From positions 118,418 to 182,417 of the forward strand of contig NZ_FRBI01000006.1 in NCBI RefSeq assembly GCF_900142575.1: a stretch of 64,000 nucleotides of DNA, in the 5' to 3' direction. Each line of letters starts with the position of its first letter. Positions within the stretch are counted from its first letter, which is position 1. The position numbers and the translations under genes are program-made. Positions 56,458 to 64,000 of this stretch are shown here, one piece after another. The notes under the pieces were generated by a model, which was not told the DNA's origin, searched no databases, and saw only the letters and a list, made by a program, of their open reading frames with translations. Source of the stretch: Actinacidiphila paucisporea. Lineage in GTDB: Bacteria > Actinomycetota > Actinomycetes > Streptomycetales > Streptomycetaceae.

Positions 56458-58959
56458 TCAGGCGGAGCGGATGCGCAGGTGGCGGGAGAGGTCGTCGAGG
56501 CGGTCGGCCAGGCCGCGTCCCAGCGCGGGGGTCACCGTCGGGCCGGCAAGGCACTCGCGGCCCAGGTGGAGGGTCTCCGGGGCGACGGCCGTGGAGGGGA
56601 AGGCCGTGCGTCCGGCGACTTCGGCGATCGCGGTGCCGCGGCGGGCGGCGAGCTGCACCACGTCGGAGAAGTACCGGGGCACGTAGGGCGCGGTGAGCGC
56701 CGCGTGCTCCGGGTGCCAGAAGCCCTGCGCGTTGGCCGTGAAGAGGTAGTTCGACTGCGAGTCGTCGTGGAACATCGCCTCCCACGCGGCCGCCTTGGCC
56801 GCGGCGTCGGGCAGCGAGGCCCGGCACCTGGCCGCGCCCTCCCGCCCGACGGCGCTCGGGTCGCGCTCCAGCTCCGCGTCGATGTCGGCGGCGGTGGCGG
56901 CCCCGAGCACCGCCAGCCGCAGCAGCGTCCGCCAGCGCAGGTCGGCGTCCAGGGGCGCGCCGCCGGGGATCTCCCCCCGGTCGTACCAGCCGCGCAGCGC
57001 CGCCGTGTCGGAGGCGGAGAGCGCCGCCTCGACCAGCGCGCGGGTGGCGCTGAGCCGGGTGGAGTCGAGACCGGCGGCGAGCAGCGCGCGTGCGGTGTCG
57101 GCGAGGGTGCCCAGCGCGCCCGGACGCAGCGCCGGGGCGAGGAAGTGGTCGGCGAGCTGGCCGCGCCAGAAGGTCAGGACGGCATCGACGATACCGGGCT
57201 CGGTCTCCCCCGGCAGGTGCGCGGCGGCCAGCTCCAGGTATTCGGCGGGCGCGATGCCGCCGTCGCGTACGAGGTCGCGTGCCGCGTTCCAGACGACCGC
57301 ACGGCCGAGCGGGTCCGGCAGCCCGCCGAGGGCCTCGCGCAGGGTCGCCCAGGACTGCGGGTCGAAGTGGACCTTGGCGAAGGTCAGGTCGCCGTCGTTG
57401 AGCAGGATCACGTCGGGCCGCGGGCCGCCCAGCTCGTACTGTTCGGTGACCGAGCCCGCGGCGATGTCGACGGTGAGCCGGTCGCGCGGCACCAGCGCGC
57501 CGGGGGCGGCGACGGCCCGGTCGTAGAGGCCGACCTCGATCCGGTGCGGGCGGTTGCCGCGGTGGCCGATCTCCAGCCGCCAGCCGCCCTCGGCGCCGCC
57601 GGGCGCCACCGCGGGGGTGAGGGTGTCGGGTCCCGAGGTGCGCAGCCAGGCCGCCGCCCAGGCGTGGACGTCGCGGTCGGTGGCGGTGCCCAGGGAGTCC
57701 AGGAAGTCGGCGAGCGCCGCATTGCCGAAGCGGTGCCGGGCGAAGTGCGTGTTGAGGCCGGCGGTGAAGGCCTTGGGACCGAGCCAGGCGACGAGCTGGC
57801 GCAGCGCGGAGGCGCCCTTGGCGTAGGAGATCCCGTCGAAGTTGTTCATCGCGGACGCGGTGTCGGGCACCGCCGCCTGGTCGGGGGCGACGGGGTGGGT
57901 GGAGGGGCGCTGGTCGGCGTCGTAGCCCCAGGCCTTGCGGGCGACCGCGAAGTCCGTCCACGTACCGGTGAACCCGGTGGCCTCGGACAGCACCTGGAAG
58001 CCCATGTACTCGGCGAAGGACTCGTTCAGCCAGATGTCGTCCCACCAGCGCAGCGTGACGAGGTTGCCGAACCACATGTGGGCCATCTCGTGGGCGATGA
58101 CCACCCCGCGGAACTGCGCCTCACCGGGGGTGACCGCCGACCGGTGGACGAACTCCTCGCGGAAGGTGACCAGTCCGGGGTTCTCCATCGCGCCGGCGTT
58201 GAACTCGGGCACGAAGGCCTGGTCGTAGGAGTCGTACGGGTACGGCTCGGCGAACAGCTCGTGGTAGCGGTCGAAGCAGCGCCGGGTGATGTCCAGGATC
58301 GCGCCGGCGTCCCGGTCCAGGTGCTCCGCGAGCGAGCGGCGGCAGTGCAGGCCGAACGGCAGCCCGGCGTGCTCGGTGCGCACCGAGTGCCAGGGCCCGG
58401 CGGCCACCGCGACGAAGTAGGTGGCCAGCGGCGGGGTGGTGGACAGCTGCCAGCGGCCGGGGGCGGTCCTGGTGGCGATGCCGTTGCCGAGGACGGTCCA
58501 CCGCGGCGGCGCGCTGACCGTGACGTCGAAGACCGCCTTGAGGTCGGGCTGGTCGAAGGACGCGGCCACGCGCTGCATGTCGTTCATGAACAGCTGGCTG
58601 TAGACGTACGCCTCGCCGTCCTCCGGGTCGGTGAAGCGGTGCATGCCCTCGCCGGTGCGCGAGTACGCCATGTCCGCCTCGACCCGCAGCTCGTGGTCGC
58701 CCGCGGCCAGGCCGGCCAGCGGGAGCCGGTTGCCGGCGAGCAGGCCGGGGTCGAGGTCGCGGCCGTCGAGGACGACGCGGCGCAGGGTGGCGGGCCGGAT
58801 CTCGGCGAAGGTGTCGCAGTCGCGCAGGGCCCGGAACCGGATCACGGTGGTCGAGCCGAACTCCTCGTCACCCCCGGTCAGGTCGAGGTCGAGCGCGTAG
58901 TGGTGGACGGTCAGGTCGCGGGCACGGGTCTCGGCCTCGGCGTGGGTCAGAACAGCCAT
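56458..58959 (-). CDS. pepN: M1-family aminopeptidase N
   Basis: Zinc aminopeptidase that removes N-terminal residues from peptides in the cytoplasm. The 833-residue protein has the substrate-binding GAMEN (256-260), the zinc motif HEMAHMWFGN with H290 and H294, the third ligand E313 in NESFAEYMG, and the C-terminal ERAP1-like helical domain (about 510-833). No signal peptide. ATG at 58959 (MAVLTHAEAETRA) fits the family; the open frame extends 52 codons upstream but overlaps the divergent gene at 59039 without a ribosome site. Length is usual for actinobacterial PepN. Confidence 0.95.
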   Translation of the reverse strand: MAVLTHAEAETRARDLTVHHYALDLDLTGGDEEFGSTTVIRFRALRDCDTFAEIRPATLRRVVLDGRDLDPGLLAGNRLPLAGLAAGDHELRVEADMAYSRTGEGMHRFTDPEDGEAYVYSQLFMNDMQRVAASFDQPDLKAVFDVTVSAPPRWTVLGNGIATRTAPGRWQLSTTPPLATYFVAVAAGPWHSVRTEHAGLPFGLHCRRSLAEHLDRDAGAILDITRRCFDRYHELFAEPYPYDSYDQAFVPEFNAGAMENPGLVTFREEFVHRSAVTPGEAQFRGVVIAHEMAHMWFGNLVTLRWWDDIWLNESFAEYMGFQVLSEATGFTGTWTDFAVARKAWGYDADQRPSTHPVAPDQAAVPDTASAMNNFDGISYAKGASALRQLVAWLGPKAFTAGLNTHFARHRFGNAALADFLDSLGTATDRDVHAWAAAWLRTSGPDTLTPAVAPGGAEGGWRLEIGHRGNRPHRIEVGLYDRAVAAPGALVPRDRLTVDIAAGSVTEQYELGGPRPDVILLNDGDLTFAKVHFDPQSWATLREALGGLPDPLGRAVVWNAARDLVRDGGIAPAEYLELAAAHLPGETEPGIVDAVLTFWRGQLADHFLAPALRPGALGTLADTARALLAAGLDSTRLSATRALVEAALSASDTAALRGWYDRGEIPGGAPLDADLRWRTLLRLAVLGAATAADIDAELERDPSAVGREGAARCRASLPDAAAKAAAWEAMFHDDSQSNYLFTANAQGFWHPEHAALTAPYVPRYFSDVVQLAARRGTAIAEVAGRTAFPSTAVAPETLHLGRECLAGPTVTPALGRGLADRLDDLSRHLRIRSA

Positions 58960-59038
58960 GCGCCACATGCTGCCGCAAGCCGTGCCGCCGGGGACAGGCG
59001 GACCGCGCGGCGCGTAGGCTCCGCGGGGGGAGGTGGTC

Positions 59039-59962
59039 ATGGCCGAGTACGCGGAGCCGGGGGCGTCGACCGCGGGGGGCGGGGCCATCGTGCACGGCTT
59101 CCCGCACCTCGACACCGTACGGGCGGCGCTGACGGCGCTCTACCGGCGGCTCTCCGGGGACGGTGTGCAGCGCTTCCCCAGCAGCGTGCACCCCGCGCTG
59201 GTGGACTTCCCCGACGACGAGGACCCGTACCTGGGCGCCCAGCGGGTGGCCCGGGTGATGGTGCAGCACTTCCGGCTGCCGGACGCCCGTATGGTGATCG
59301 GTTTCCGCGACATGGTCCACGCGGGGAATGTGGAACTGGCGGCGGGCCCTGAGTACTTCATCGAGCTGCACTCCCGCTTCAGGACCGACCGGCGCGATGT
59401 GGGGGCGGCGCTGGCCCACGAGGTCATGCACGTCTACCTGCACCGCCTCGGCCTGGAATTCCCCGGCACCCGCGACAACGAGATCCTCACCGACACGGCG
59501 ACGACGTATCTGGGCGCGGGCTGGCTGCTGCTCGACGCCTACCGCGAGGAGGCCGCGATCCGCGGCGAGCGGCTGATGATGTCGGCGTACAAGCTGGGTT
59601 ACCTGACGCCGGAGGAGTTCGGGTACGTCCTCGCCAAGCGCGCGGCCGCCTTCGGCGAGGACGTCGAGCCGTGGTTCCGGTCCGCGCAGGCCCGCGACGC
59701 CTACCGCGCGGGCCTGGCCCGCGCGGAGCAGGACCTCCGGCAGGCGCCGCTCGCCGCCGCCGGCTGGGCCGCCCGGCGCCGCTACGCCAAGGACCGCAGG
59801 TCCCTGACCGCCGGCCCCGGCTACTCCTTCGAGTCCGCCGGCCCGGCCGTCCGGGTCGCCTTCCCCTGCCCCACCTGCTTCCAGCGCATCCGGCTGCCCT
59901 GCAGGGGGCGCCTGCGGGCACGTTGCGCCCTGTGCCACACGGAGTTGGACGCGGAGACCTGA
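59039..59962 (+). CDS. Unrecognised HExxH protein with a C-terminal zinc ribbon
   Basis: I do not recognise the family. The 307-residue protein has a metallopeptidase-like motif AHEVMH (H127, E128, H131) followed by an acidic helix NEILTDTATTYLGAG whose E148 or D152 could be a third ligand, a layout seen in soluble zinc proteases. A predicted helical region spans 165-255, and the C terminus has a zinc-ribbon-like pair CPTC (277-280) and CALC (296-299). No signal or membrane segment. ATG at 59039 is five bases after GGGGGAGG; GTG at 59033 is possible. Divergent from pepN and convergent with gltD. Substrate unknown. Confidence 0.75.
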   Translation: MAEYAEPGASTAGGGAIVHGFPHLDTVRAALTALYRRLSGDGVQRFPSSVHPALVDFPDDEDPYLGAQRVARVMVQHFRLPDARMVIGFRDMVHAGNVELAAGPEYFIELHSRFRTDRRDVGAALAHEVMHVYLHRLGLEFPGTRDNEILTDTATTYLGAGWLLLDAYREEAAIRGERLMMSAYKLGYLTPEEFGYVLAKRAAAFGEDVEPWFRSAQARDAYRAGLARAEQDLRQAPLAAAGWAARRRYAKDRRSLTAGPGYSFESAGPAVRVAFPCPTCFQRIRLPCRGRLRARCALCHTELDAET

Positions 59963-59980
59963 GCCGCTGGGGAAAGGACA

Positions 59981-60018
59981 CAGCGCCCGCCTCCTTGGTC
60001 GGGGAGTGGCGGGCGCTG
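59981..60018. terminator. Bidirectional hairpin between the HExxH gene and gltD
   Basis: CAGCGCCCGCC (59981-59991) pairs perfectly with GGCGGGCGCTG (60008-60018) around a 16-base loop, in the gap between convergent genes. Confidence 0.75.
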
Positions 60019-60068
60019 CTGGTGTTACTGCGTTCCGCACGCCATTGTGCGGGACATTCGGGGGACCG

Positions 60069-61524
60069 TCAGACGGTCAGGGGCCGGTCCGTGGGCCGGA
60101 TCGGCGCGTGCAGGGCGGACGGCACCCCGGTGAGGTACGCGTCGACGGCCTTGGCCGCCGAGCGGCCCTCGGCGATGGCCCACACGATGAGCGACTGGCC
60201 GCGGCCGGCGTCGCCGGCGACGAAGACGCCGTCGACGTTCGTGGCGTAGGAGCCGTCGCGGGCGATGTTACCGCGGGCGTCCAGCTCCAGGCCGAGTTGG
60301 TCGACCAGGCCGTTGGACCGGTCGGTGCCGGTGAAGCCCATCGCGAGGGTGACGAGCTGCGCCGGGATGACCCGCTCGGTGCCCTCCTGCGGGACGAAGC
60401 GGCCGTCTTCGAAGACGACCTCGACCAGGTGCAGTTCGCTGACGTTGCCGTCCGCGTCGCCGGTGAACTTCATGGTGTTGACGGCGTAGACCCGCTCGCC
60501 GCCCTCCTCGTGCGCCGAGGTGACCTTGTAGAGGGCCGGCATCGTCGGCCAGGGCTGGCCGGCGGGGCGCTCGTCGGCGGGGCGCGGCATGATCTCCAGC
60601 TGCGTCACCGACAGCGCGCCCTGGCGGTGGGCGGTGCCCACGCAGTCCGCGCCGGTGTCGCCGCCGCCGATGACGACGACGTGCTTGCCCTCCGCGGTGA
60701 TGGGGGGCGCGACGAAGTCGCCCTCCTGCACCTTGTTGGCCAGCGGCAGGTAGTCCATGGCGACGTGGATGCCCTTGAGCTCCCGGCCGGGGACCGGCAG
60801 GTCGCGGGAGATCGTCGCACCGGCCGCGATGACGACGGCGTCGTAGCGCTTGGCGAGCTTCCCGGCGTCCAGGTCGGTGCCGATCTGCACACCGGTACGG
60901 AACTTGGTGCCCTCCGCGCGCATCTGCTCGATGCGCCGGTTGATGTGCCGCTTCTCCATCTTGAACTCGGGGATGCCGTAGCGCAGCAGTCCGCCGATCC
61001 GGTCGGCCCGCTCGTAGACCGCCACGGTGTGGCCGGCCCGCGTGAGCTGCTGGGCGGCGGCCAGGCCCGCGGGGCCCGAGCCGATCACGGCGACGGTCTT
61101 GCCGGACAGCCGCTCGGGCGGCTGCGGGGTCACGTCGCCGGCGTCCCAGGCCTTGTCGATGATGGTGACTTCGACGTTCTTGATGGTGACCGGGAGCTGG
61201 TTGATGCCCAGCACGCACGCGGACTCGCAGGGCGCCGGGCACAGCCGCCCGGTGAACTCCGGGAAGTTGTTCGTGGCGTGCAGCCGCTCGGAGGCGGCCT
61301 GCCAGTCCTCGCGGTAGGCGTAGTCGTTCCACTCGGGGATCAGGTTCCCCAGCGGACAGCCGTTGTGGCAGAACGGGATGCCGCAGTCCATGCAGCGCCC
61401 GGCCTGCTTGCTGATGATCGGCAGCAGCCCGCCGGGGACGTAGACCTCGTTCCAGTCCTGCCTGCGCTCCTCGACCGGGCGCGTCGGGGCGGTCTCGCGG
61501 CCGGTGGTGAGGAAGCCCTTGGGG

Positions 61525-61532
<8 letters not shown>
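60069..61532 (-). CDS. gltD: Glutamate synthase (NADPH) small subunit
   Basis: The small subunit passes electrons from NADPH via FAD and iron-sulfur clusters to GltB for glutamate formation. The 487-residue protein has two N-terminal Cys clusters (C47, C50, C55, C59 and C98, C102, C106) that bind [4Fe-4S], the FAD motif [15 protein letters not shown], the NADPH motif [13 protein letters not shown] and the terminal [14 protein letters not shown]. Its ATG overlaps the gltB stop by eight bases, so the subunits are coupled. It ends at the convergent hairpin 59981-60018. Confidence 0.96.

Positions 61533-64000
<2,468 letters not shown>

Overview
The window is ordinary core chromosome of a high-GC actinomycete, most likely Streptomyces or a close relative in the Streptomycetaceae. 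Support comes from very high third-position GC, many GTG starts, lipobox and Tat signals, and a gene order known from Streptomyces chromosomes: opcA-pgl, pgi, rbpA, secG-tpiA-pgk-gap, whiA-yvcK-rapZ-uvrC, uvrA, uvrB, coaE, rpsA, polA, an ANTAR regulator, liv transport genes, pyk, gltD-gltB. I see no transposase, integrase, phage gene, CRISPR array or rRNA.

Layout. 1-7.3 kb is central carbon metabolism: the end of opcA, pgl and convergent pgi, then rbpA, secG and the leftward glycolytic series gap-pgk-tpiA. 7.3-12.3 kb is a tightly coupled leftward operon uvrC-rapZ-yvcK-whiA. 12.3-16 kb has a Rieske lipoprotein and uvrA. 16-20.1 kb has a mycothiol-dependent-type protein, a metallo-beta-lactamase-fold hydrolase, a WYL regulator divergent from an unknown gene, and a CtaG-like membrane protein. 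20.1-24 kb is a Ter block: TerC, a TerD fused to a degenerate FtsK-like domain, and TerD. 24-32 kb has uvrB, divergent ogt, a slipin, a TPR protein, coaE, a PAC2 protein and rpsA with a clear housekeeping promoter. 32-42.7 kb has a methyltransferase coupled to hrpB, a secreted lytic transglycosylase, polA, a divergent FdhF/YdeP oxidoreductase and a thioesterase. 42.7-49.4 kb has an unusual tRNA, a PdtaR-type ANTAR regulator and a complete branched-chain amino acid ABC transporter. 49.9-64 kb has pyk, a Tat-exported nucleotidase, a decarboxylase plus N-hydroxylase pair, an M1 aminopeptidase, an unrecognised HExxH protein, gltD and the 3' part of gltB.

Function. Most genes are housekeeping: glycolysis and pentose phosphate entry, nucleotide excision repair (all three uvr genes plus ogt and polA), translation, cofactor synthesis and nitrogen assimilation. 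Long perfect GC-rich hairpins separate most transcription units. They mostly lack U-tracts, as is common in Streptomyces.

Most worth following: a class I-shaped tRNA with a leucine CAA anticodon beside the ANTAR regulator; the decarboxylase/N-hydroxylase pair with no siderophore synthetase; the TerD plus degenerate ATPase fusion; a perfect 6-3-6 palindrome over the start of the WYL regulator; a 14-bp hairpin abutting the ribosome binding site of the FdhF-like gene; and the HExxH/zinc-ribbon protein. I found no clear new multi-gene defence or biosynthetic system.
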